Shown here: in pieces, positions 35,814 to 43,980 of the stretch | Layout of the letters: every line of letters begins with the position of its first letter | Numbering within the stretch: the stretch's first letter is position 1 | From: an uncultured Faecalicatena sp. | GTDB taxonomy: Bacteria; Bacillota; Clostridia; Lachnospirales; Lachnospiraceae | Direction of reading: 5' to 3' | Assembly: GCA_948468385.1 (NCBI GenBank) | Contig: CAOKHZ010000002.1 | Span: 124,001-188,000, forward strand | DNA: 64,000 bases | The notes under the pieces: generated by a model | Seen by the model: only the letters and a program-made list of their open reading frames with translations | Databases searched by the model: none | Told to the model about the DNA's origin: nothing | Position numbers and translations under genes: made by a program

Positions 35814-35860
35814 GTGTGATACCTCCATTTCAATGAGCTTAGCGTCCGTTTTTTGGACGC

Positions 35861-36364
35861 TTACGTGCGATGTAGCATCTGTTCCCGAACTTCCATGAGG
35901 GCAAATCCAAGCAGGTTTTGTCCCCGCCATTTGCCCATGGAAAATCTGTCATCATCGTGCATGCCAAGTCCGATGCCCCAAATGCGATCCATTACGGCAC
36001 ATTCTGCCAGGACGCAGGTTCCCGTTTCCAAAAGCATTTTTCGTAGTGCCTCGTTTTGTCTGAATTTTTCCAACAAGCCGTTATACACGATGACCTGGCG
36101 CATTCCGCCCCATATGACGTCGTCATAATCAGCGACCTTTCGCCCGAGGGCCTTTATTTTTCCGACGTTATCCGTAGACATTATCTCGTCCGCAACCGGC
36201 TTGTCGTCAAACAGGCGTGCCTTGCGATACATCATATATTGCTCCATGGAGGAAAAGGACACGCCGTCTGCCTGAAAGTCTGATAAATACCAATTGCTTA
36301 AGTATCCGTTGGCTTCGTCGGGGTTATGAAAGCATATTATTTTTTTGCTTGACAAGTTACTCAC
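35861..36364 (-). CDS. NADAR family protein (YbiA-like N-glycosidase)
   Basis: A 167-residue NADAR/DUF1768 protein. Motifs include GYLSNWYLSDFQADG, FSSMEQYMMYRKARLF, DVIWGGMRQ and RIWGIGLGMHD. Family members hydrolyse damaged riboflavin intermediates or remove ADP-ribose from modified bases. GTG at 36364 is used; a TTG at 36355 with AGGTG upstream is an alternative. It has full family length and probably shares a transcript with the DUF2804 gene. Confidence 0.9.
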   Translation of the reverse strand: MSNLSSKKIICFHNPDEANGYLSNWYLSDFQADGVSFSSMEQYMMYRKARLFDDKPVADEIMSTDNVGKIKALGRKVADYDDVIWGGMRQVIVYNGLLEKFRQNEALRKMLLETGTCVLAECAVMDRIWGIGLGMHDDDRFSMGKWRGQNLLGFALMEVREQMLHRT

Positions 36365-36699
36365 CTACCTTTCTTATGGCCAAATTCAATTCTAAATCAT
36401 GTAGTCCATGGGATTCATGATAGGCATGCTTTTTATCCATTATAATGGAAATTACAGAAAAATCAATGGTTATTGTATTGTTTGCGAATTCGCAGCTGTT
36501 TGGGCGTCCTCCCGTGAAAAATAACGCATCAAGAAGTGCCGTTACGGAATTGGAATAATATTTGAACAAAATAACGATTAATTTAAAATGTTTGCATGAG
36601 AAGTAAAGTATAATTTGTAGGAAAAGAAACTTGGTGGAGCCGGGTCAAAGACGTGATTCTGGCTGGACGAAAGGCAAAAGGCGAAAGGAGATTTTTATC

Positions 36700-36912
36700 A
36701 TGGCAAAATTTACATTAGAAACACCTATCAAGGACTTGATGGCGGACGAGAGGGCGGTCGCGGCGATTAATTCCGTGGCGGCGGGGCTGGCGGACAACGC
36801 GATGCTCAAAGAATTGCCGATGACGTTGAAACAAGTGGCGAAGTTTGCCAATGGAATGCTGAGTGACGAGACGCTGGCAAAGATTGAGGCGGCTTTGGCA
36901 GAAATCGAATAA
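36700..36912 (+). CDS. Small helical hypothetical protein
   Basis: A 70-residue protein (MAKFTLETPIKDLMADERAV, then a Leu-rich helical part ending EAALAEIE). AAAGGAG precedes the ATG. Similar ~70-residue modules occur alone or at the ends of glycosidases in clostridia, but the function is unknown to me. It is followed by a hairpin that also supplies the -35 of the zur promoter. Confidence 0.75.
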   Translation: MAKFTLETPIKDLMADERAVAAINSVAAGLADNAMLKELPMTLKQVAKFANGMLSDETLAKIEAALAEIE

Positions 36913-36919
36913 GGTGTAG

Positions 36920-36967
36920 AAAAAACATTTGTCATGGCGTGGAATTCCACCTTGACAAATGTTTTTT
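36920..36967 (+). terminator. Terminator sharing bases with the zur promoter
   Basis: AAAAAACATTTGTCA (36920-36934) pairs with TTGACAAATGTTTTTT (36952-36967), with an inner TGGAATTCCA palindrome. The right arm contains the TTGACA used as -35 by the next operon. Confidence 0.85.
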
Positions 36968-36995
36968 TATGGAATAAAATTGAAAACGGTTCTCA
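36952..36995 (+). promoter_or_regulatory. zur-znu promoter with Fur-family operator
   Basis: TTGACA (36952-36957), 17 bases, TAAAAT (36975-36980). Next to the -10 is TGAAAACGGTTCTCA (36981-36995), a 7-1-7 near-palindrome of the Fur/Zur type (TGA-x-AAC-x-GTT-x-TCA). Binding here would block initiation, so zinc-dependent autorepression is likely. Confidence 0.65.
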
Positions 36996-37042
36996 TATTG
37001 AGGGCGATAAAATGACGAATCGAATGAAAGGAACGAAACGTG

Positions 37043-37462
37043 ATGCGAGTCAGGTATCAGACGAAACAACGTGAGGAAATATTGTCTTATCTGGAATCAG
37101 TGAACGGGCGGCATGTCACTGCCCAGGAAATTTGCCAGTACTTTGAGAAAGACGGCGTGTCCGTGGGGACGGCGACGGTTTATCGCCAGCTTGAGCGGCT
37201 GATGGGCGAGGGACTGGTGCAAAAGTATGTCATTGACGAGAAAAGCGCCGCTTGTTTTGCATACATTGATCGGAAGAAAAGCTGCCATCGCCCGGCTTGT
37301 TTTCATTGTAAGTGTGAAACGTGCGGTCGGCTGATTCATTTGGATTGCAAGGAACTGGAAGAGATTCAAAAGCATATGCTGCAAAAGCACGGGTTCGCAT
37401 TGGATTCGTTTCGAACGGTGCTTTATGGAACTTGTGAGCGGTGTCGGGAAGCGCGCGTGTAG
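37043..37462 (+). CDS. zur: Fur-family repressor, probably Zur
   Basis: A 139-residue Fur-superfamily regulator. The N-terminal winged helix (TKQREEILSYLES, then TVYRQLERLMGEGLVQKY) is followed by the dimerisation domain with structural zinc cysteines CETCG and CERCR. The sensory stretch CHRPACFHCKCE is more Cys-rich than in Fur. It is first in an operon with znuA, znuC and znuB homologues, which argues for zinc as the co-repressor; Fur or Mur cannot be excluded. ATG 37043 follows AAAGGAA; a GTG one codon earlier is in frame. Confidence 0.85.
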   Translation: MRVRYQTKQREEILSYLESVNGRHVTAQEICQYFEKDGVSVGTATVYRQLERLMGEGLVQKYVIDEKSAACFAYIDRKKSCHRPACFHCKCETCGRLIHLDCKELEEIQKHMLQKHGFALDSFRTVLYGTCERCREARV

Positions 37463-37472
37463 GAGGAAGAAC

Positions 37473-38726
37473 ATGTTTTTAAGGAATGATGCGTGTCGAG
37501 TCAGGAAGTGGATTGTCCGCGTATTGTGCGTTGTGCTGTTGGCGGCCGGCCTTGCCGGTTGTGGCTCGGGAAACGGGCGTGTTTCGGGCGAATCGCGTGG
37601 AATGGATGGGACGAATGAGATGCAAGGTGACGCGGACGAAACGGGAGTGGGAGCGGACTTGCCCATTCGTATCGTGGCGACGGTTTTTCCCGCTTACGAT
37701 TGGACACGGGAAATTTTGGGAGTGCAAAACAAGGATGCAGAATATAAAAATACAGAATATAAGGATATAGAATATAAGAATGCAGAATTTAAGGACGTGG
37801 AATTGACGCTCTTGTTGGACGGTGGTGTGGACATGCACAGCTATCAGCCGACAGCGGACGACATTATCCAGATTGCCACTTGCGACGTGTTTATTTACGT
37901 GGGCGGGGAATCTGACCAGTGGGTGGAGAAAGTGTTGGCGGCGGCGGTCAATCCCGACATGGTCGTCATAAACCTCCTCGACGTGCTTGGCGATGAAGTG
38001 AAAGAGGAAGAAGTCGTGGAAGGCATGGAGTCGGGACATGGCCATGGAGAAAATGTTGAGTCGGCGCAAGGGCGAGAAGAGGGGATGTGGGATGTCGATG
38101 ACATGGAGCATGAAGAAAGTATGGAACAGGAAGATGGATGGGAGCATATAATAGAAGATATTTTTGCGAAAGACGAGGGAGAAGCGGAGATGGACGAGCA
38201 TGTCTGGCTTTCCGTCAAAAATGCAAAGACGTTGTGCACCCACATTGCCTCGGAGATTGCCAAGGTTAATCCCGTACATGCAAAAAAGTACGAGGAAAAC
38301 GTGAAAATTTATCTCGACAAGCTGGACGAGTTGGATGTGGTGTTTCAAGACACGGTGGCGGAAGGCGAGAAGAATACCTTATTGTTTGCGGATCGTTTTC
38401 CGTTTCGCTATTTGACGGATGATTATGGATTGGAATATTTTGCCGCCTTTCCCGGTTGCGAGGCGGAGACGGAAGCCAGTTTTGAGACGGTTACGTTTTT
38501 GGCGGAGAAGGTGGATGAATTGGAATTGTCTTATGTGTTGACGGTGGAGGGGTCCGACCAGAGAATTGCAAAAACCGTGATATCCGGGACAAAGGAAAAG
38601 AACCAGGACATCCTCGTGATGGACTCCATGCAGTCGGTGACGAGGGAGGACGCGGAAAACGGGGCGACATATCTTTCGATAATGAAAGAAAATCGGAAAG
38701 TGTTGGAGCGGGCGTTGTCAGAGTAA
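37473..38726 (+). CDS. znuA: ZnuA-like zinc-binding lipoprotein
   Basis: A 417-residue cluster A-I substrate-binding lipoprotein. The signal peptide ends in lipobox LAGC (C30). Motifs: IRIVATVFPAYDWTREILG, LLLDGGVDMHSYQPTADD with the ligand His, DEHVWLS with the second His, and YFAAFPGCEAETEAS. Two insertions stand out. One is a five-unit KNTEY-type repeat (about residues 87-110) just before VELTLLLDGG. The other is the usual His/Asp/Glu-rich zinc loop (about 190-240). AGGAGG precedes the start. It delivers zinc to the ZnuCB transporter. Confidence 0.9.
   Translation: MFLRNDACRVRKWIVRVLCVVLLAAGLAGCGSGNGRVSGESRGMDGTNEMQGDADETGVGADLPIRIVATVFPAYDWTREILGVQNKDAEYKNTEYKDIEYKNAEFKDVELTLLLDGGVDMHSYQPTADDIIQIATCDVFIYVGGESDQWVEKVLAAAVNPDMVVINLLDVLGDEVKEEEVVEGMESGHGHGENVESAQGREEGMWDVDDMEHEESMEQEDGWEHIIEDIFAKDEGEAEMDEHVWLSVKNAKTLCTHIASEIAKVNPVHAKKYEENVKIYLDKLDELDVVFQDTVAEGEKNTLLFADRFPFRYLTDDYGLEYFAAFPGCEAETEASFETVTFLAEKVDELELSYVLTVEGSDQRIAKTVISGTKEKNQDILVMDSMQSVTREDAENGATYLSIMKENRKVLERALSE
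37731..37802 (+). repeat. 15-base coding repeat in znuA (5 units)
   Basis: Five in-frame copies of a 15-base unit encode K-[ND]-x-E-[YF]. They are inserted between the ZnuA motifs REILG and LTLLLDGG. Confidence 0.85.
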
Positions 38727-38823
38727 CGAAAATCGGGCGGTGCAAAACAACTCATATGAGTGAAAATCGGCGGCGCGTCTGCATATTAGAAAAACGAGAC
38801 GCCTTGAGAGGAAAGGAAGAAAA

Positions 38824-39525
38824 ATGGCACAGATTGCATGTCAGAATTTGACATTGAAATATGATGGGAAAGTCATTTTGGAGGATTTAAATTTTACCGT
38901 GCGGGCAGGAGACTATCTTTGCATCGTGGGGGAAAATGGTTCCGGCAAATCGACGTTGATGAAGACGCTTTTGGGGCTTCATGCGGAGTACGAGGGGAAA
39001 CTGGAGACGGGAGACGGACTTTTGGCCAGCGAAATTGGATATTTGCCGCAACAAACAATTGTGCAGCGGGATTTTCCGGCATCGGTCAGGGAAATCGTGC
39101 TCTCCGGCTGCCAAGGGAGGTGCGGCTTTCGGCCATTTTACACGAAAGAGGAAAAAAATCTGGCGAAAAGGAACATGGAGCGCATGGGCGTTCTTGAGTT
39201 TGAAAGGCGGTGTTATCGGGAACTTTCCGGCGGGCAGATGCAGAGGGTCTTGTTGGCACGGGCCTTGTGCGCGACGCAGAAGGCACTTCTTTTGGACGAG
39301 CCGGTTTCGGGTCTGGATCCGAAGGTGACGGTGGAAATGTACCAGTTGATTGCGAGGCTGAACCGCGAGGATGGAATTACGATATTGATGGTGTCCCATG
39401 ACATCGCGGCGGCGGTAAAATATGCCAGCCATATTTTGCATATCGGTGAAACGGTATTTTTCGGGACGAAGCAGGAATATCTGGCCAGCGGCGTTTACCG
39501 GAAGTTCTATGAGGCGGAGGTGTAA
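38824..39525 (+). CDS. znuC: Zinc ABC transporter ATP-binding protein
   Basis: A 233-residue ABC ATPase with Walker A GENGSGKST, the Q-loop at GYLPQQ, signature LSGGQMQRV, Walker B LLLDEPVSG and the H-loop SHD. It powers import through the ZnuB permease. It directly precedes znuB (three bases apart) and follows znuA by 97 bases that contain a weak hairpin and the palindrome ACTCATATGAGT. Confidence 0.92.
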   Translation: MAQIACQNLTLKYDGKVILEDLNFTVRAGDYLCIVGENGSGKSTLMKTLLGLHAEYEGKLETGDGLLASEIGYLPQQTIVQRDFPASVREIVLSGCQGRCGFRPFYTKEEKNLAKRNMERMGVLEFERRCYRELSGGQMQRVLLARALCATQKALLLDEPVSGLDPKVTVEMYQLIARLNREDGITILMVSHDIAAAVKYASHILHIGETVFFGTKQEYLASGVYRKFYEAEV

Positions 39526-39528
39526 AAA

Positions 39529-40377
39529 ATGTTGGTTGAGTTGTTTGCGAAAATTGCTTGGTATTTGCAGTATCCGTTCGTTCGTTACGCGTTAATCGTC
39601 GGAGTGTTGATTGCGTTGTGTTCCTCCTTGTTAGGGGTGACGCTGGTGCTGAAACGGTTTTCCTTTATCGGGGACGGGCTTTCCCACACGGCGTTCGGGG
39701 CAATTGCCGTCGCCTCGGTATTGAATTTGCAAAACGACATGGTGTTCGTGCTGCCAGCCACGATTGTCTGTGCGGTGCTTTTACTGCGAACGGGAAAGAA
39801 CGCGAAAATCAAGGGGGACGCGGCGGTCGCCATGATATCCGTCGGGGCGTTGGCCGTCGGTTATCTTTTGATGCACCTATTTTCCACGTCATCCAATCTG
39901 TCGGGTGACGTGTGTGGCACCTTGTTTGGTTCGACATCGATTCTCACGTTGACGAGGGGCGAGGTATGGCTGTGCATCGTTCTATCCGTGCTCGTGGTGG
40001 GCTTCTTTTTGTTTTTTTACCACAAGATATTCGCGGTGACGTTCGACGAGGACTTTGCCAGGGCGGGCGGGACGAACACCGGCGCGTATAATTTGCTGAT
40101 TGCCATAATCATTGCGGTCATTATCGTGCTGGCAATGAACCTGGCAGGGTCGTTACTGATTTCGGCATTGGTAATTTTTCCGGCATTGTCGGCGATGCGG
40201 GTGTTCAAAAGCTTTTGGTCGGTGACAGTGTGTTCTGCCATCGTGTCCGTGTGCTGTGCCTTGATTGGGATGCTTGCCGCCATTTTGGCCGGAACGCCGG
40301 TGGGGGCCACGATCGTGGTCGCGGATATCGCGGCATTCGCGGCGTTTTATTTGGCGGGAGGGATGATGGCAAAATAA
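39529..40377 (+). CDS. znuB: Zinc ABC transporter permease
   Basis: A 282-residue ABC-3 family permease with about eight hydrophobic segments. Signatures are LGVTLVLKRFSFIGDGLSHTAFG, AVAMISVGALAVGYLL and SALVIFPALSAMRV. It is the last gene of the zur-znuACB unit. Confidence 0.92.
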   Translation: MLVELFAKIAWYLQYPFVRYALIVGVLIALCSSLLGVTLVLKRFSFIGDGLSHTAFGAIAVASVLNLQNDMVFVLPATIVCAVLLLRTGKNAKIKGDAAVAMISVGALAVGYLLMHLFSTSSNLSGDVCGTLFGSTSILTLTRGEVWLCIVLSVLVVGFFLFFYHKIFAVTFDEDFARAGGTNTGAYNLLIAIIIAVIIVLAMNLAGSLLISALVIFPALSAMRVFKSFWSVTVCSAIVSVCCALIGMLAAILAGTPVGATIVVADIAAFAAFYLAGGMMAK

Positions 40378-40537
40378 AAATGCGGAATGCCCATTATCAT
40401 GCGCGTCCTATTAGTACACGCTTTACGTTACTTTTCACGGCGGCCGCCCTTTTCCGAGAAATTCAAAGATATTTCTAAAAACTGTTGTTGAAATAAAAAT
40501 CTGTGATATAATATCCATGAAAGCAAAGAGCAGTGCC

Positions 40538-40633
40538 AAAACAGAGAATGTCGAATTGTCTGCTTGCAGACAAATTCGACAGACTCTGTTTTGATAGGGC
40601 GAAAGCCCGTGACCGAGAAAACCGAAGGTTTTC
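40538..40633 (+). promoter_or_regulatory. Structured leader upstream of the phosphatidyltransferase gene
   Basis: Three hairpins in series. A long one runs 40538-40592: AAAACAGAG, then TGTCGAATTGTCTGC, pairing with GCAGACAAATTCGACA and CTCTGTTTT. GGGC-GAAA-GCCC is at 40597-40608. GAAAACC-GAA-GGTTTTC is at 40617-40633. The first ends in a U-run and can act as a terminator for znuB or an attenuator. No known riboswitch consensus was recognised. Confidence 0.6.
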
Positions 40634-40690
40634 GAGGTGCATTGCTATACAAATATGGTCATTTACAGTAATGAGAAATGGGGAAGCGGG

Positions 40691-41257
40691 ATGCATTTAA
40701 GTAAGAAGGATATTCCAAATTGTATTACAAGCGTGAGGATTGCGGGAGCGGTTGCCTTGTTTTTTGTGGAACCGTTCTCCTTATTATTTTACGTCATTTA
40801 TACCGCGTGCGGAGTCACCGACGTGTTTGACGGGTATGCCGCGAGGAAGCTTGAAGCGGTCAGCGAGTTCGGCTCGCTGCTTGACAGCATTGCCGATTTG
40901 GTGTTCTACGCGGTAATGCTTATTTACGTGATTCCGCATTTGTGGAAACGTGTTCCGAAGGAAATTTGGCTTGTGGTGGGAGTTATCATCGCGCTGCGGG
41001 TGATATCATATTTGACCGCGTGGGTGAAGTACCATCGCTTCGCGTCACTTCACACGTACGGAAACAAGATCACCGGGGCGTTCGTGTTTTCCCTGCCGTA
41101 CCTGATTTTGATTCTGGACAATACACGGGTTTGCGTGGCAGGGTGTGTCATTGGGATTTTGTTTACGCTTGAGGAATTGTGGATTCATTTGAAGTCGGAA
41201 TCCTACAATCCGAAAATGAAGACGATATTGTATCTTTTGCGGGATTCTAAAAAGTAA
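40691..41257 (+). CDS. CDP-alcohol phosphatidyltransferase
   Basis: A 188-residue membrane enzyme with a perfect catalytic signature DG-x2-AR-x8-G-x3-D-x3-D at about residues 40-62 (DGYAARKLEAVSEFGSLLD, then SIAD). About five hydrophobic helices surround it. It transfers a phosphatidyl group from CDP-diacylglycerol to a polar alcohol; PgsA (phosphatidylglycerophosphate synthase) is the nearest familiar member, but the acceptor cannot be read. The start at 40691 has GGGGAAG upstream. Confidence 0.88.
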   Translation: MHLSKKDIPNCITSVRIAGAVALFFVEPFSLLFYVIYTACGVTDVFDGYAARKLEAVSEFGSLLDSIADLVFYAVMLIYVIPHLWKRVPKEIWLVVGVIIALRVISYLTAWVKYHRFASLHTYGNKITGAFVFSLPYLILILDNTRVCVAGCVIGILFTLEELWIHLKSESYNPKMKTILYLLRDSKK

Positions 41258-41401
41258 GGGCAAAGTCGCGACGTGGCGGGATATTTGCGCAAATGTGTGA
41301 ATTTGTGATATTGTCGGAAGAGGAAAGCGAGTGGTTGTAGCGTGCACAGAGTGTTGATGCTGTTGGCGCACCGCACCGTTACATTGTAATAGGTTGACGT
41401 T

Positions 41402-41450
41402 AAAAAACGAGTACCAGAAAAATGCGAGGGCATTTCTGGTACTCGTTTTG
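41402..41450. terminator. Bidirectional terminator
   Basis: A perfect 17-base stem, AAAACGAGTACCAGAAA with TTTCTGGTACTCGTTTT, around 12 bases. T-runs lie on both strands. It follows the phosphatidyltransferase gene and also ends the minus-strand ATPase remnant. Confidence 0.85.
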
Positions 41451-41461
41451 GGAGAAGGTAA

Positions 41462-41560
41462 AACTTCCATCCATCAGCCGCCATGGACTTCCCAAATCTT
41501 CGCGGACAACTGACGCAAATATTTTTTTGCAGAGTGTTTAAAACGCAGTTCGCTCTCTCT
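41462..41560 (-). pseudogene. Remnant of an AAA-ATPase-like/PD-(D/E)XK gene
   Basis: About 30 minus-strand codons encode LNTLQKNICVSCPRRFGKSM, then AADG. This matches the Walker A block of the intact gene at 57930 (FVCVSRPRRFGKSM), with one Arg changed to Cys. The rest of the gene is gone. It lies against the terminator at 41402-41450. Confidence 0.7.
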
Positions 41561-41680
41561 ATTAGGATTATACTATAAAATTCCCTAGAAAACAAGGCTT
41601 GTAGTGTATTCTGGATGGTGCTATACTCATCTCCACCACTAGTGTTAAAGGCGGGCAGGTTCAGGATGGGAGGATGTTTT

Positions 41681-42211
41681 ATGGATAAAAATTGGATGGC
41701 TTTGCTGCAAGGGAAAAACCAGTTAGGAGAGGTGTTAAAGACCAATCAGGAAACACAAGTATTCGGGCTTGTTTTGAGTGAGTCGGACGCGGAACTGATT
41801 TTGCAGGAGCGGGGGAACACGTTGCGAGAGCAGAAGCGCGTGGAGTTTGGAGAGGGAATCGTGACAAAAATCATTTATGAGTTTTGTGATTCCCAATATA
41901 TCAGCCAGTCCGACTATGTCCAGACCATTGTTCGGTTGCAGGAAATATTTTATATGTATAAAAATGAAATGCAAGACGAGATTTCCGACGACGAGCTCTT
42001 GCATTTTATGAAGGAGCAGTTTGAAACCATCTGTTTTGGTGATTTGGAATATTTGGAAGGGACGTGTCTTTCCAATTTCGCGCAGGCGGTTCGGGCGGGA
42101 TATCAAGGGCAAGGATGTTTTGGGGAAAGAGGCGAGTATCGGAAATTTGACGAGGTGGAGCGATGGGATTATAGGCTGTATCTGGAGGCCTTGCAGGAAC
42201 TTTTTGGGTGA
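41681..42211 (+). CDS. DUF6323 family protein
   Basis: A 176-residue soluble protein beginning MDKNWMALLQGKNQ, with GLVLSESDAELILQERG, EFCDSQYISQSDYVQTIVRLQEIFYMYKNE (quoted in two parts in the family) and an acidic C-terminal half. This matches the clostridial family I know as DUF6323, encoded beside DUF6179. GGGAGG lies upstream of the ATG. The function is unknown. Its stop is 21 bases before the partner's start, so the two are probably a functional pair. Confidence 0.75.
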   Translation: MDKNWMALLQGKNQLGEVLKTNQETQVFGLVLSESDAELILQERGNTLREQKRVEFGEGIVTKIIYEFCDSQYISQSDYVQTIVRLQEIFYMYKNEMQDEISDDELLHFMKEQFETICFGDLEYLEGTCLSNFAQAVRAGYQGQGCFGERGEYRKFDEVERWDYRLYLEALQELFG

Positions 42212-42232
42212 ATGGAGATGGAGGAGTTGAAG

Positions 42233-43210
42233 ATGGAATATACCATGGAAGAATTGGTGCCAATCGTGGGCAAGCTGGCAGAAAAATATACCGCGTTTGA
42301 AAGTACGTCCGTCACTTATGAAAAGGCCGAACAATTGATGGAAGCCGTCTTGTATTGTGTCCGCGAGGTGGAATTGTCCGGGCGGGAGCAGGAGTGCGGG
42401 GATGGCAAGGCAGCGTTTGAAAACAAGGACGCAGGGCGTAAAGGCGCAGAAATCGGGGAGGGGGAAGTGTTGCCGGCAAAGTCCGAAGAGCAGAAAATGT
42501 CGGCGCAGAAAGCGTATGAACTCGGGGCGGTTCTCGTGGAGAAAAAGGTGAAACGCACGTTGGCGTTATATAATGAACTGTCAACCGATTTTGCCTATTA
42601 TGAGAATCATTGTCTGTACGACGTTTTCGTGAAAGGGATGCCGGAATTTTTCAAATGGTATGACGTAAAATTCAATCCGCAGGACACGATTTTGACGTTG
42701 GATTATCCGGTGCCAAAAGACCTTTCCAAATTTACCGGAATTGACGAAATTTATGCGTATTTGAACTGCATTCGTTTGGAACAAGCGTTTTTAAAAAGAT
42801 TTCCGGAAGAATATGTGGTGAGGGTATCGTCAAAGTGGGACGAAATGGAAAATCTCTGCGAGATAATTTTTTTGGACGTGTCAGGACATGTCCTGGCAGG
42901 TAAACCCATGTCGGAGCGGGAGTTTTCGGAGGAGGATTATCAAAAAATCAAGGGGGCATTTTCGGAAAATGGCCGACAAGAAATATGCGGTTGGCTGAAA
43001 CAAGCGATAAAGACTTTTTTGGAGAAAGATTACGAGGGGGAAGTGAAAAACGAGAATAATTCGATATGCGAGGAACGTGAGAAAAGTGCAGGATATAGGA
43101 GCAATGTGTTGAGTGAGGAATTGTATGGGTATTTTGCGGATTGCGTGGAGAACATTGTCGTCCGGCTAAAAAACGCCGCGGATAATGGCGTGCTGGGGGA
43201 CGTGCTATGA
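42233..43210 (+). CDS. DUF6179 family protein
   Basis: A 325-residue protein. It opens MEYTMEELVPIVGKLAEKYT, then STSVTYEKAEQLMEAVLYCV, a pattern I associate with DUF6179. A hydrophilic insertion (about residues 57-85, rich in Gly, Lys and Glu) interrupts the N-terminal helices, and the C-terminus is trimmed compared with my expectation of ~400 residues. GGAGG lies eight bases before the chosen ATG; ATGs at 42212 and 42218 are alternatives. Function unknown; it pairs with DUF6323. Confidence 0.75.
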   Translation: MEYTMEELVPIVGKLAEKYTAFESTSVTYEKAEQLMEAVLYCVREVELSGREQECGDGKAAFENKDAGRKGAEIGEGEVLPAKSEEQKMSAQKAYELGAVLVEKKVKRTLALYNELSTDFAYYENHCLYDVFVKGMPEFFKWYDVKFNPQDTILTLDYPVPKDLSKFTGIDEIYAYLNCIRLEQAFLKRFPEEYVVRVSSKWDEMENLCEIIFLDVSGHVLAGKPMSEREFSEEDYQKIKGAFSENGRQEICGWLKQAIKTFLEKDYEGEVKNENNSICEEREKSAGYRSNVLSEELYGYFADCVENIVVRLKNAADNGVLGDVL

Positions 43211-43225
43211 TATTGGAGGAGTTTT

Positions 43226-43346
43226 AGGTTTTGTAAGCGAGCCTGCAATGCCGAACTCCTTATTTTCATGTGGCCATGAATGGTAACATTTCCATATTCG
43301 TGAAAAGTAAATCCGTCTTGACAAAGAAAGTGACTTGAAGGATAAT
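43226..43346 (+). repeat. Decayed copy of the palindrome/promoter cassette
   Basis: AAGCGAGCCTGCAATGC (43234-43250) followed by ACTCCTTATTTTC matches AAGCAAGCTTGCAATGC, then ATTCCTTGTTTCC, at 57651-57682. CATGAATGGTAAC resembles AGATGAATAGTAAC (57814-57827). TTGACA (43318-43323), 17 bases, GATAAT (43341-43346) matches the promoter at 57856-57884. Both precede an AAA-ATPase-like gene. Confidence 0.7.
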
Positions 43347-43394
43347 GTTTCTTAAATAAAATGGCTTGAAAGATTTTCTGAGGGGAGGTGTCCT

Positions 43395-43690
43395 ATGGGA
43401 ATTTATTTGAATCCAGGGAACAAAGGGTTTTGGGAGTCGATTCGTTCGAAAATATATGTGGATAAGACGGGGCTCATTGCGTGTACGAACGAACTTTTGA
43501 ATACGGAAGAAAAATTTATCTGCGTCAGCAGGCCCAGGCGTTTTGGAAAGTCTATGGCATTGAAAATGCTCACGGCATATTAAATCGCGTGAATTTTGCA
43601 GGGCTGGGGAAAGGGCATTACCGAGTCGTCATTCGCAAGCTGCAGGAAAAGGCATATATTTTGAAAGTGTTTCATACAATATTGTAGAAG
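43395..43690 (+). pseudogene. Truncated AAA-ATPase-like gene
   Basis: A 62-codon N-terminal piece starts MGIYLNPGNKGFWESIRSK, has FICVSRPRRFGKSMALKMLTAY and then meets TAA (43581-43583). It parallels the first 60 residues of the intact gene at 57930 (GSYLNPGSKGFEESIRSE). The following ~100 bases are not clearly homologous. The same GGGGAGGTG ribosome site precedes both. The promoter looks intact, so a short peptide could still be made. Confidence 0.8.
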
Positions 43691-43706
43691 AAAAGCCGAT
43701 TTGGGT

Positions 43707-43735
43707 TTGACATGAATGGGGATTTATGGTAATCT
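43707..43735 (+). promoter_or_regulatory. Promoter of the mntP riboswitch transcript
   Basis: TTGACA (43707-43712), 17 bases, TAATCT (43730-43735). The expected start, about 43742, falls exactly at the beginning of the riboswitch. Confidence 0.7.
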
Positions 43736-43741
43736 TTATCG

Positions 43742-43910
43742 AAGATAAGGGAGTAGTCGGCGCGGTATACGCGCGGTATATCAACATGCTGGCGAGAGCC
43801 TGGTATACCTTAATTGATGAGACTTACGAATGGCGATTACGTTGCTGTACGTGGGTCTTCTTGCGTGATTGGGAAGCAGATACAGTGATGTGTCTGCTTC
43901 CTTGTGTTAT
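43742..43910 (+). promoter_or_regulatory. Manganese (yybP-ykoY) riboswitch
   Basis: The leader of mntP has the conserved elements of the yybP-ykoY class: AAGGGAGTAG near the 5' side, TCAACATGCTGGC, GAGCCTGG and GATGAGACTTACGAA. After the aptamer (about 43742-43840) comes a hairpin, GGAAGCAGATACA (43872-43884) with TGTCTGCTTCC (43891-43901), then TTGTGTT, a plausible expression platform. Manganese binding should raise mntP expression. Confidence 0.85.
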
Positions 43911-43980
43911 GGGAAACTTTGTTTCCTGCCATTTATGGTCAATGCTCAACATGAAAAAGGAAATGAGGAGGAAATGCAAA

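Noticed and set aside
36357-36569. 70-residue minus-strand frame upstream of the NADAR gene
   Set aside because: There is no convincing ribosome site, no recognisable domain, and it lies in the NADAR promoter region.
41203-41745. 180-residue minus-strand frame as a real gene
   Set aside because: Only about 30 codons around CPRRFGKSM match the ATPase family; the frame runs through a terminator and into the phosphatidyltransferase gene, so only a remnant is reported.
43726-43980. Extended N-terminus of MntP
   Set aside because: This stretch matches the yybP-ykoY riboswitch and its hairpin; the family N-terminus and GGAGG are at 43981.
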